64,000 bases of DNA, taken from the NCBI RefSeq assembly GCF_018881595.1, contig NZ_JACVQA010000002.1, positions 62,001 through 126,000 of the forward strand, written 5' to 3'. Of this stretch, positions 42,479-48,799 are shown piece after piece. How positions within the stretch are numbered: position 1 is the stretch's first letter; the number at the start of each line of letters is the position of its first letter. The notes under the pieces were generated by a model, which worked only from the letters and a program-made list of their open reading frames with translations, was not told the origin of the DNA and did no database searches. Source of the stretch: Polynucleobacter sp. UK-Gri1-W3 (lineage in GTDB: Bacteria; Pseudomonadota; Gammaproteobacteria; Burkholderiales; Burkholderiaceae). Position numbers and translations under genes: made by a program.

Positions 42479-43153
42479 TCACCCGCCTAATTCCTTCTTT
42501 TTAGCTTCCCTAGCCTTTGCAGACAATCTCATTTTTTCCAATGTTTCAGGAGAATGCTTTCTTCCAGTCATTCCTAGCGTTTTTATGCCCGCTCTAGCCT
42601 TTTTTGTTGATTCCCTAATCTTGGCTTTTTGCTCTTCGGGCATCACATAACCTTTGTGAGAAGAACTCAAATTAGCTATATGGTCATCCGAGAAAGATCT
42701 GCCCCTACCGCCTTCACCATTTATGTTCCCCCTCATGGCTTGGCTCATCTTTTGCTTTGTTTCTTCAGGGCGCTTACGACCAGTATGTAGTCTGCTAGTA
42801 AATGCCTTTCTTTCGGGAGAATTTTGAAGTTTCTTTTGAATTTCGCTTAATTTTTTGCGAGTTTCCTCTGAGGGGAAAAATCCAACTGTTCCCTCGCCAC
42901 CCTCAGTCATATTTACTAAATTTACACCTAGCCCTTTGAAATATGAAATAAGTTCAACTTCATGCTTCTTTGCTTCTTCGGAAGTATTCCAGTAAGCAAG
43001 TATTTCAACCTCATAGCCATATTTATTGACTACATTGTGCCAATACTTATTTCGACCTTTGGTGCTGTGGGCACGATCATATTTTGCAGAACCTTGTCCA
43101 ATATAAAAAATTGAGCTGTCAGGTTTTTTATGTGCGTAAGTGTAGAAGTTCAT
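42479..43153 (-). CDS. GIY-YIG nuclease with NUMOD3-like repeats
   Basis: 224-aa homing-type endonuclease. The N-terminal GIY-YIG domain (about residues 1-95) has FYTYAHKKPDSSIFYIGQG, with the YIG-like triplet as YIG in FYIGQG, and a conserved Glu in the KKHEVELISYF helix. The C-terminal half contains five DNA-binding NUMOD3-type motifs of about 17-20 residues, each with a S/P-E-E-x-x-x-K-x-S pattern (SEETRKKLSEIQKK, PEETKQKMSQAMRG, SDDHIANLSSSHKG, PEEQKAKIRESTKK, SPETLEKMRLSAKA). It ends the minus-strand block at the left of the element; ATG overlaps the upstream stop (ATGA). Confidence 0.85.
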   Translation of the reverse strand: MNFYTYAHKKPDSSIFYIGQGSAKYDRAHSTKGRNKYWHNVVNKYGYEVEILAYWNTSEEAKKHEVELISYFKGLGVNLVNMTEGGEGTVGFFPSEETRKKLSEIQKKLQNSPERKAFTSRLHTGRKRPEETKQKMSQAMRGNINGEGGRGRSFSDDHIANLSSSHKGYVMPEEQKAKIRESTKKARAGIKTLGMTGRKHSPETLEKMRLSAKAREAKKKELGG

Positions 43154-43326
43154 TTCAACTTACCCGACATCTTATTTCTCATCTCAAACTCCATCGCCTG
43201 AGCAAACTCCTCTAGCTGTTTGGCTTTAGCCTTTTGCATCTCGATCACCTGCTTACCAGTCACCACTTGGCTAGTGGCTAATAGGCTCTCTAACGATGGC
43301 TTAGTCTTCTTTTGTAGATCCGTCAT
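43150..43326 (-). CDS. Small unknown protein (58 aa)
   Basis: Short protein beginning MTDLQKKTKPSLESLLATSQ, helical and charged in its second half (KQVIEMQKAKAKQLEEFAQAMEF), with no domain I recognise. The ATG at 43326 is my choice; a GTG at 43425 would extend it by 33 residues inside the upstream gene. Its start overlaps the end of the PD-(D/E)XK-like gene by 26 bases and its stop overlaps the GIY-YIG start, so the three are probably one transcript. It could be an accessory or DNA-binding partner (speculative). Confidence 0.45.
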   Translation of the reverse strand: MTDLQKKTKPSLESLLATSQVVTGKQVIEMQKAKAKQLEEFAQAMEFEMRNKMSGKLK

Positions 43327-43738
43327 TGGCAATTCGATACTTTTCAAGCCACTCCCTTTGAGGTTTAGAGGGTCTTCCCCTTGAGTGACCATTTTGGCTA
43401 AATGATTTATCAGAGAAGTTCTCACGATAAAAAGCGGTTAATTCGTCATGGGGGTATAGATACCACTCGCCCGCTTCTTTATCCTCAAACATAATGTAAA
43501 GATCTTTGCCTTCGTACTCGGGGCTAGTGGTCAGCCTACCTTTTAACTGCACCTTCAGCCAATCGCCATCCTTGTGCTGTGCTAAAAAGTCAGCACCAAG
43601 CCAGTCATATTTCAATAGGTTGGTAATGAAGCCATAATCAGCAAGAATGGCTGAAGCCTTTTGAAAGTTGTAAGTTTCTTGAAGTTTGGCGGGCAAGTCT
43701 TTGTAAGCGACCTTTCCGTATTTATTTAAAAGCATCAA
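43301..43738 (-). CDS. PD-(D/E)XK nuclease-like protein
   Basis: 145-aa protein with a core resembling the PD-(D/E)XK nuclease fold. There is an N-terminal helix (ETYNFQKASAILADYGF), then YDWLGADFLAQHKDGDWLKV with Asp50, and the strand VQLKGR with Gln64 and Lys66, giving a D...QxK active-site pattern about 14 residues apart. A basic C-terminal tail (RGRPSKPQREWLEKYR) follows. The fold is inferred by eye, not by search. It overlaps the 68-aa gene upstream by four bases. In this context it may act on DNA of phage or host; no partner methylase is present. Confidence 0.5.
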   Translation of the reverse strand: MMLLNKYGKVAYKDLPAKLQETYNFQKASAILADYGFITNLLKYDWLGADFLAQHKDGDWLKVQLKGRLTTSPEYEGKDLYIMFEDKEAGEWYLYPHDELTAFYRENFSDKSFSQNGHSRGRPSKPQREWLEKYRIANDGSTKED

Positions 43739-43941
43739 AAGTCATCCTCAGGGAATCGTTCACGGCTTAATTGCTCCATGAGTTCGGTCTTGCTAGGTGA
43801 TCCCCTTCTTGGGCGATTAGTGCCGTATTTAGCCCAATGCGCTTGATCTTCTAGGATTTGCTTTTGCTCTGCCTTATGGTCTTCGTCTAGGCTGGTTAGC
43901 CGTTGTGTGCTTACCTTAGAGAAGAATTGGACATCCGACAT
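43735..43941 (-). CDS. Small unknown protein (68 aa)
   Basis: Charged 68-residue protein: MSDVQFFSKVSTQRLTSLDEDHK, then a Gln/Glu-rich helix and a basic PRRGSPSKTELMEQL stretch, ending in an acidic PEDDF. I do not recognise it. The start codon lies two bases before the end of the membrane-protein gene, and its last four bases overlap the PD-(D/E)XK-like gene, so it is translated with them. A small DNA-binding or regulatory role is a guess. Confidence 0.45.
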   Translation of the reverse strand: MSDVQFFSKVSTQRLTSLDEDHKAEQKQILEDQAHWAKYGTNRPRRGSPSKTELMEQLSRERFPEDDF

Positions 43942-43943
43942 TT

Positions 43944-44222
43944 TTATTGAATCGACTTAGGGCGATATTCATAAATTACTGTAAGCGTGCCAGCAGGCTT
44001 AACGAGAAGCATAAAGAGAAGTGCTATCCCACCAATAACAATAAGACATAGCATAAGAGCCACAAAAAAATTCAGTGGACTATAAGAGCCGTCTGCCCAC
44101 GATGTCGAGATGGGGTAATAACCCTCTTTCGCCATTACAACAGCATGAGCTTCAAATTCTTCAGGTGCTTTTTCAGAATCTCCGTAGTAATTCTTGACAA
44201 TTGTGCTTGGCTTGGTTTCCAT
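43944..44222 (-). CDS. Small single-span membrane protein (92 aa)
   Basis: Protein with a soluble N-terminal half (about residues 1-50; KNYYGDSEKAPEEFEAHAVV, then GYYPISTSWADGSY) and one strong transmembrane helix (NFFVALMLCLIVIGGIALLFMLL, about 52-74), followed by a short tail (GTLTVIYEYRPKSIQ). ATG 44222 has AAGG five bases upstream; a TTG at 44246 would add eight residues. It lies 60 bases after the exonuclease gene, whose product also ends with a membrane helix, so the two could meet at the membrane. No family recognised. Confidence 0.5.
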   Translation of the reverse strand: METKPSTIVKNYYGDSEKAPEEFEAHAVVMAKEGYYPISTSWADGSYSPLNFFVALMLCLIVIGGIALLFMLLVKPAGTLTVIYEYRPKSIQ

Positions 44223-44282
44223 GTCTGCCTTAATTATTAAAGTCAATTCTAAACTTGAATAACCTAATCATAACTCACCGCC

Positions 44283-45017
44283 TTAAAGATGGATGCGAGA
44301 AATAACATTAACTAGCACAATCAAAATAATGATTGAAGCTATCCTATTCTTTCCAATCCAATCAGCAATAAATGAATAAATTTTATATATCGGCTCTAAC
44401 TCGAAGGGCATTTCGTTTTTTTGTGATGATGTCTTTGAATACTTCTTGCCGTGAGTAATGGTTTTCTCAACATGCAAACAATTAACATAAACATGCATCG
44501 TCATAAGACAGTCGTTTAATGATCTATGCGCCCCATTGGTATCGATCCCAAAGGCTTTAGCGATAGTTACTAGTTTGTAGTTTTGAACACCTCTAAGCTT
44601 TTTCCTTGCCAACTCTAGAGCGCATTCTGTTCTGAACCAGCTAGGCAATTCAACTTTAGCTCGTCTGGAGCAAGTGCGAATGAACTTCTCGTCAAACTCT
44701 GCGTTATAGGCAATTAGGTTTCTACCATCAACGAACTTAAAAAAATCTTTAAGTGCAACATCTAAGGGGTCACCATTTGCAACCATGCTGTCAGTAATTG
44801 ATGTAATTTTTGTAATTTCAGCAGGAATTGGCTCGTCCTGTTTTACAAAAACCTGAAATGTATCTACCTGCCCAGTTTTTAGGTAATCGACCTTAGAAAA
44901 ACGGATTGCGCCAATTTCAAGAATGGTTGAATTACTCGGCAATAGCCCCGTAGTTTCTAGATCGAATACAACAAACTCATCGGGCACTTTATCCCAGTTA
45001 ATAGCTTGCTTAGGCAT
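44283..45017 (-). CDS. DEDDh 3'-5' exonuclease with a C-terminal membrane anchor
   Basis: 244-aa DnaQ-like exonuclease. Catalytic residues: D19 and E21 in FVVFDLETTGLLPSNS, D109 in LIAYNAEFDEKFI, and H164 with D169 in GAHRSLNDCLM. It resembles the DNA polymerase III epsilon proofreading fold. Uniquely for such a domain, residues about 225-242 (ASIIILIVLVNVIS) form a hydrophobic helix at the C-terminus, so the enzyme may be membrane-tethered or the region may be a binding helix. It lies in the element's accessory block. A nine-base C-run is found in its upstream region. Confidence 0.8.
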   Translation of the reverse strand: MPKQAINWDKVPDEFVVFDLETTGLLPSNSTILEIGAIRFSKVDYLKTGQVDTFQVFVKQDEPIPAEITKITSITDSMVANGDPLDVALKDFFKFVDGRNLIAYNAEFDEKFIRTCSRRAKVELPSWFRTECALELARKKLRGVQNYKLVTIAKAFGIDTNGAHRSLNDCLMTMHVYVNCLHVEKTITHGKKYSKTSSQKNEMPFELEPIYKIYSFIADWIGKNRIASIIILIVLVNVISRIHL

Positions 45018-45055
45018 TTAAAGTAATTCCAATATGACTATCTATTGACATCTTA

Positions 45056-45064
45056 CCCCCCCCC
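45056..45064. repeat. Poly-C/G homopolymer run in the exonuclease upstream region
   Basis: Nine consecutive C on the plus strand (G on the coding strand of the exonuclease gene), about 40-50 bases before its start codon and close to where its promoter should lie. Such runs can vary in length by slippage. No frame is affected; effect on expression is inference. Confidence 0.6.
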
Positions 45065-45113
45065 TTTAGATGATCAAACCTTTTTCATGCGATTCAATTA
45101 CTATCAAAATCAA

Positions 45114-46034
45114 CTAATTTCTAATTCTTATATAGCCATACTGCCCCGCAGATTTCTGATAAATGATTGCTCCAGTTTTCGAATTTCTAATCTTGATATT
45201 TAGAATCATGTTTTCATCAGCATTTTGAGCATTAATTACAAAATCTTTGTGAAGTTTTATGACTAAGCCTTCATTAGTATATGAGCCTGCGCTTAATAAA
45301 TTAAAAGCGGTATACATCTGATAGTCTTGACCACTTCTCACCTCAAGCTGCGTTCCGCCAAGGCGATCAGAGAAACAGGCTTCCGGCATGGATGGTGTAG
45401 TGCCAAAGATTAAACAAGAAACGACAGCTTCATAAGGGTAGATATCTGGGTTTTTTGTGGGTGAAAGAATTTCCTTTATGGGATCAACTGACGAACTACT
45501 GGTTTTTCTTTGAGAAGATTCTCTTTCCAACTCAATCAAAGCATCTTTGGCATCTTTCTCCCCATGCTTAACTGCAGCATTCAATAATTTTTTTGCTTCC
45601 TCCAGGTTCTTTCGAGTTCCCAGCCCATCCCAATACATTAAACCCAGCAAAAACTCACCTCTGGGATCTCCTTGAGCCGCAGCCATCTTGAACCACTTCA
45701 ACGCCTGAGGGTAATCTTTTTTCTGATCATATTCGCCCTTCGAATAGATTTGTCCCAAATTTACTTGTGCACTAACAAAACCATTTTCGCCAGCCATCTT
45801 GAGCCATTTAATTCCCTGCGAGTAATCTCTTGAAACTCCTAAACCATTCATGTAAAAGGCAGCTAAATTATTCATTGCACCAGCGTTGCCTTGATCTGCT
45901 GCCAATTTAAAAAATTTATAGGCTTCAGAGTAATTCCCAGATTTGTATGCTGCTGAGCCATCATCTATTGGCGCAGCAATAGATATAGCACTCAGTAGTA
46001 AATATAGAAAAGTGGCTGATATGGCTTTATTCAT
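45114..46034 (-). CDS. Exported Sel1-repeat protein
   Basis: 306-aa protein with an N-terminal signal peptide (MNKAISATFLYLLLSAISI, cut near AAP). Four or so Sel1-like repeats follow (about residues 28-160: SAAYKSGNYSEAYKFFKLAA, AMNNLAAFYMNGLGVSRDYS, AQVNLGQIYSKGE, LLGLMYWDGLGTRKN), and a Ser-rich linker (RKTSSSSVDP). The C-terminal domain of about 110 residues (YPYEAVVSCLIFGTTPSMPEAC on, with two Cys) has no family I recognise. Sel1 proteins are usually protein-interaction scaffolds. Divergent from the XRE gene with a 91-base gap containing a perfect palindrome. Confidence 0.75.
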   Translation of the reverse strand: MNKAISATFLYLLLSAISIAAPIDDGSAAYKSGNYSEAYKFFKLAADQGNAGAMNNLAAFYMNGLGVSRDYSQGIKWLKMAGENGFVSAQVNLGQIYSKGEYDQKKDYPQALKWFKMAAAQGDPRGEFLLGLMYWDGLGTRKNLEEAKKLLNAAVKHGEKDAKDALIELERESSQRKTSSSSVDPIKEILSPTKNPDIYPYEAVVSCLIFGTTPSMPEACFSDRLGGTQLEVRSGQDYQMYTAFNLLSAGSYTNEGLVIKLHKDFVINAQNADENMILNIKIRNSKTGAIIYQKSAGQYGYIRIRN

Positions 46035-46059
46035 CTTTTTTCTTTAGGGTGGTAATTAA

Positions 46060-46077
46060 TTCGCACTATAGTGCGAA
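46060..46077. promoter_or_regulatory. Perfect 18-bp palindrome, probable operator of the XRE regulator
   Basis: TTCGCACTATAGTGCGAA is a perfect inverted repeat centred between the Sel1 gene and the XRE gene. It overlaps TTCGCA, a fair -35 box that is 16 bases from TATATT (46082-46087) facing the XRE gene, and holds TATAGT, a possible -10 for the opposite direction. Autoregulation by the XRE protein is inferred. Confidence 0.65.
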
Positions 46078-46125
46078 GACTTATATTAGCCCAAACCGAA
46101 CAATCCCCCATTACTTGGGGAAAAA

Positions 46126-46353
46126 ATGGAAGCATCAAGTGCATTTGGACTGGCAATAAGAAAACTCAGAATTGCCAAGGGGTTAACCCAAGAGGAGCTA
46201 GGGTTTGAATCAGAGCTAACTAGGGCTTACATCAGCTCAATCGAACTAGATCAAAAATTGCCCTCGATCACTACCATTGCAAAACTAGCCAAAGCTTTTA
46301 ACTTGAGCTTGTCAGAATTAATGCAATACGTTGATAAGGAGATCAAGAGATAG
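46126..46353 (+). CDS. XRE-family HTH regulator
   Basis: 75-aa protein consisting of one helix-turn-helix domain of the Cro/CI class (AFGLAIRKLRIAKGLTQEELG; then TRAYISSIELDQKLPSITTIAKLAKAF). It is the only plus-strand gene inside the element. The size is that of small controller-type proteins (C proteins of restriction-modification systems) or phage repressors. A GGGG just before the ATG could serve as Shine-Dalgarno and pairs with CCCCA upstream, hinting at RNA control. It is convergent with the large terminase gene (13 bases between stops). Confidence 0.85.
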   Translation: MEASSAFGLAIRKLRIAKGLTQEELGFESELTRAYISSIELDQKLPSITTIAKLAKAFNLSLSELMQYVDKEIKR

Positions 46354-46366
46354 CAGATCTATCAAA

Positions 46367-47659
46367 TTAGAAATAGTCCCCCGTTCCACAAGCCAATATG
46401 GCTGCATAAGTTAGCGTATCCAAAAGGTCATCACTTCTAGTATGGCTAGCCTTATCTGCAATACGAAAATTCATTATTTGAGATAGCAAATGATTCTTGT
46501 AGCTACCTTTGTTATCAATCATTTTGTTATAGGCATACTGGCTTATTTTGATTTGTCCACCTGCTACATAAGGAGATGCCGCCATAGCTCGGTCATCTTT
46601 ACCTAAGGCAGTTATATGACTAGGAATTGCTTTAGTTTCTACTCCAGTTCGAATTGATTGCCCCAGCAATACAGTCCCGCTCCCCTTATCTTCGACAAAA
46701 ATTCCCAAATTACCCCATTTCGCTTTGTGCTCACGAATGCATTCTTCTAATCTTGCTTGCACCTCAGGTAAGTAATCAATTAACAGTGACCCATGAATTT
46801 GTCGAATATCGTAATCAACGATAAATACTTTTTGGGGTTGTAAGTGCGTGGGTGGTTGATAGGCGCAATATAAGACTGCTGTTGAATCATGGCTCACCGA
46901 AGCCTTTAATGCAGTATCAATTACTGCAAACATTCCACCAAACATTTCAGGCAATAGCTCTGGGATACCGCCCTCACCAAGAAAATATTCCAATGGAAAA
47001 AAGGTCGCTGAATTCATATTTAAGAATTCCGCTTGATATTCCTGCAACCAGATTAGTGGCAAAGTGCGCCTTTTAATCAGATCAAGCTCATCTTTAGGTA
47101 AATAGGGATTGCTACTACTGGGGGCTTTAAAGACTGTCCAGTAGGTATCGGCATCGTTGCAAATCCGATTAAAGAAATTCTCATCACTAATGCCATTAGG
47201 CGTAGAGCAAGCCATAGCACTACCCGCATAATCAGTGAGGGTTGGTCTTATTGCCGTACTCCATTGAAATTCGAAGTTGTCCTTGGCAAAAGCGATCTCG
47301 TCTAAATAGATTTCGTGAAACTTCTCGCCCCGCCCTGCTGTTTCATTCTCAAGGCTAAAGAACTTAATTCGCCCACCTGTATCGGGCAATCGAATAATGC
47401 CCTCGGTCTTATTGGCTTCGATCTTGATCTCATTCAAAAGTAAGACGATGGTTTGCCATATCTCACTAATCATTCGATATTGGGGCACGAATACGCCTAT
47501 GCTCTTTCCATTAACTGCACCCTTGCATACAAGGTTGGTAATGAGGGCAGATTTTCCAGCCCTGCGACCTAGGCAAACTGCTTTAAATCGTGCTGGATGA
47601 TCCGCAATTCTTCTTTGCGCTGGATGAAGGCTAGGCAGATTTACTCTTGGGTTAACCAT
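46367..47659 (-). CDS. Phage terminase large subunit
   Basis: 430-aa phage terminase large-subunit protein: the ATPase that drives packaging plus a nuclease. The Walker A is CLGRRAGKS (about residues 29-37) and the Walker B is IYLDE (about 117-121). The RNase H-like nuclease has D248 in AVIDTA, E323-D324 in VEDKGSG and the paired D410-D411 in TRSDDLLDTL. All catalytic positions appear intact. It is encoded with a DUF5681 protein (overlap of eight bases at the start), which I take as a small-subunit candidate. Nothing else of a phage packaging or virion module is here. Confidence 0.85.
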   Translation of the reverse strand: MVNPRVNLPSLHPAQRRIADHPARFKAVCLGRRAGKSALITNLVCKGAVNGKSIGVFVPQYRMISEIWQTIVLLLNEIKIEANKTEGIIRLPDTGGRIKFFSLENETAGRGEKFHEIYLDEIAFAKDNFEFQWSTAIRPTLTDYAGSAMACSTPNGISDENFFNRICNDADTYWTVFKAPSSSNPYLPKDELDLIKRRTLPLIWLQEYQAEFLNMNSATFFPLEYFLGEGGIPELLPEMFGGMFAVIDTALKASVSHDSTAVLYCAYQPPTHLQPQKVFIVDYDIRQIHGSLLIDYLPEVQARLEECIREHKAKWGNLGIFVEDKGSGTVLLGQSIRTGVETKAIPSHITALGKDDRAMAASPYVAGGQIKISQYAYNKMIDNKGSYKNHLLSQIMNFRIADKASHTRSDDLLDTLTYAAILACGTGDYF

Positions 47660-48158
47660 TGTCTTGTTCTTCTTTTGGCTCTTTAACTTCCAAGGTCATG
47701 TCGGGATCAACTAATGAGCCCATATTGAGTTCAATAACCTTCGTGCCACCGATTGAGTTGTCTTTCAATGTATTAGAAAGAACGGCAGTCTTAGCTAAGT
47801 CGCTCGCTAGCTCGGTTGATAGTTCGCCACGGGTTACGGCATTAAGAGCGTATTCAACCTTATCGGCAATGCTTAGGTCTTCGGGAATATCAAGATCAAT
47901 ATAGGATTCGGCTCTCTTATTGGGGAAGCCCTTTTCCATTAATAACTTGATGGCTAATAGATCGCCCGTTAAAGCCTGTTCAATCAATAGATCAAGAATG
48001 GCAGGTAGGTTTTGATTGAGCTTTTTCCTAAGCTCACCTTGAATTCCCGCACCCTTCTTCTTGCCAGCAGGATTACCACTCTGTCCTTTTTGGAAAAGGT
48101 GCTTTCCTCTGCTTTTTTTCTGCTCTTGCAGATCATTAGGTTTTTTGTCTTCACTCAT
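47652..48158 (-). CDS. DUF5681 protein (possible small terminase subunit)
   Basis: 168-aa protein with a DUF5681-like motif, FQKGQSGNPAGKKKG, at about residues 22-36, then a helical segment of leucine-rich type (GELRKKLNQNLPAILDLLIEQALTGDLLAIKLLMEKGF). Such proteins often lie just before phage terminases and may be DNA-recognition subunits, though this has not been shown for the family as far as I know. ATG 48158 is chosen; an upstream in-frame extension to 48281 has no support. The stop overlaps the terminase ATG by eight bases. Confidence 0.7.
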   Translation of the reverse strand: MSEDKKPNDLQEQKKSRGKHLFQKGQSGNPAGKKKGAGIQGELRKKLNQNLPAILDLLIEQALTGDLLAIKLLMEKGFPNKRAESYIDLDIPEDLSIADKVEYALNAVTRGELSTELASDLAKTAVLSNTLKDNSIGGTKVIELNMGSLVDPDMTLEVKEPKEEQDNG

Positions 48159-48240
48159 AGCGATGCACTCGTATTGGTTAAGTCTGTGCATCACTCCAGA
48201 CCTATCCATTTTGGGGGTTATTGATATAGCTGTCAAAAAA

Positions 48241-48564
48241 TTAGTCCCTAGACTTATCTTCCATATACAAAGCCAGCGCACTAAAGTCAGTCATAAAGCT
48301 ATCAAGATTCTCAAATTGCCGACCATTCCAAGTGATCGTGCCGTCATAGTTGTAAATAGCAATTCGGATCGTGCCCAAGTCTGTTCGCTGATACCCTGCA
48401 ATTAAGGGGGTGATCGTAGTTTCCTCACCATCAACTTCAGCCCGCCATGCAATGATGGGTTCTTCGACTTGCTCAAATTGGGGCTTGCCGTCTTTATCTA
48501 AGCCTTGGTAGATTGCTACTAGTGCCAGCCTTTCGACATTGATCGGGATATAGGTTATTGCCAT
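48241..48564 (-). CDS. Unknown 107-aa protein
   Basis: Soluble small protein with an AAGGAG Shine-Dalgarno, which supports it as a real gene. It looks beta-rich (ITYIPINVERLALVAIYQG; ITPLIAGYQRTDLGTIRIAI; YDGTITWNGRQFENLDSFM) and acidic, and I do not recognise a family. It lies between the primase-helicase/tandem-repeat region and the DUF5681 gene, a place often held by small packaging or replication accessories in satellites; this is only context. Confidence 0.6.
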   Translation of the reverse strand: MAITYIPINVERLALVAIYQGLDKDGKPQFEQVEEPIIAWRAEVDGEETTITPLIAGYQRTDLGTIRIAIYNYDGTITWNGRQFENLDSFMTDFSALALYMEDKSRD

Positions 48565-48674
48565 GATGTATTGCTCCTTTTTGTAAATAATTCTTTAGCC
48601 ATCGAGTGTGTTTAATTCTTGGGAAGTTAGATAAGTCAAAAAATGATTTGGTGCACCCTGCAAACGGATAGTTA

Positions 48675-48719
48675 GGAAAGTATGGAAACTATGGAAAGTT
48701 TGGGAAGTTTGGGAAGTTC
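48675..48719. repeat. Five 9-bp tandem repeats (GGAAAGTAT/GGGAAGTTT type), possible origin iterons
   Basis: Units GGAAAGTAT, GGAAACTAT, GGAAAGTTT, GGGAAGTTT and GGGAAGTTC run head to tail. Inverted copies of the same word (CTTTCCAACTTTCC) occur about 60 bases away at 48780-48793. They lie just past the end of the primase-helicase gene, where replication origins of satellites and plasmids are often placed. Repeats are seen; the origin role is inferred. Confidence 0.65.
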
Positions 48720-48799
48720 CCTTTCTATATGGCTCAACGGGTCGATGGTTAGGTAGAAAATGCCATGCACCAAAATGAAACTTTCCAACTTTCCACTTT

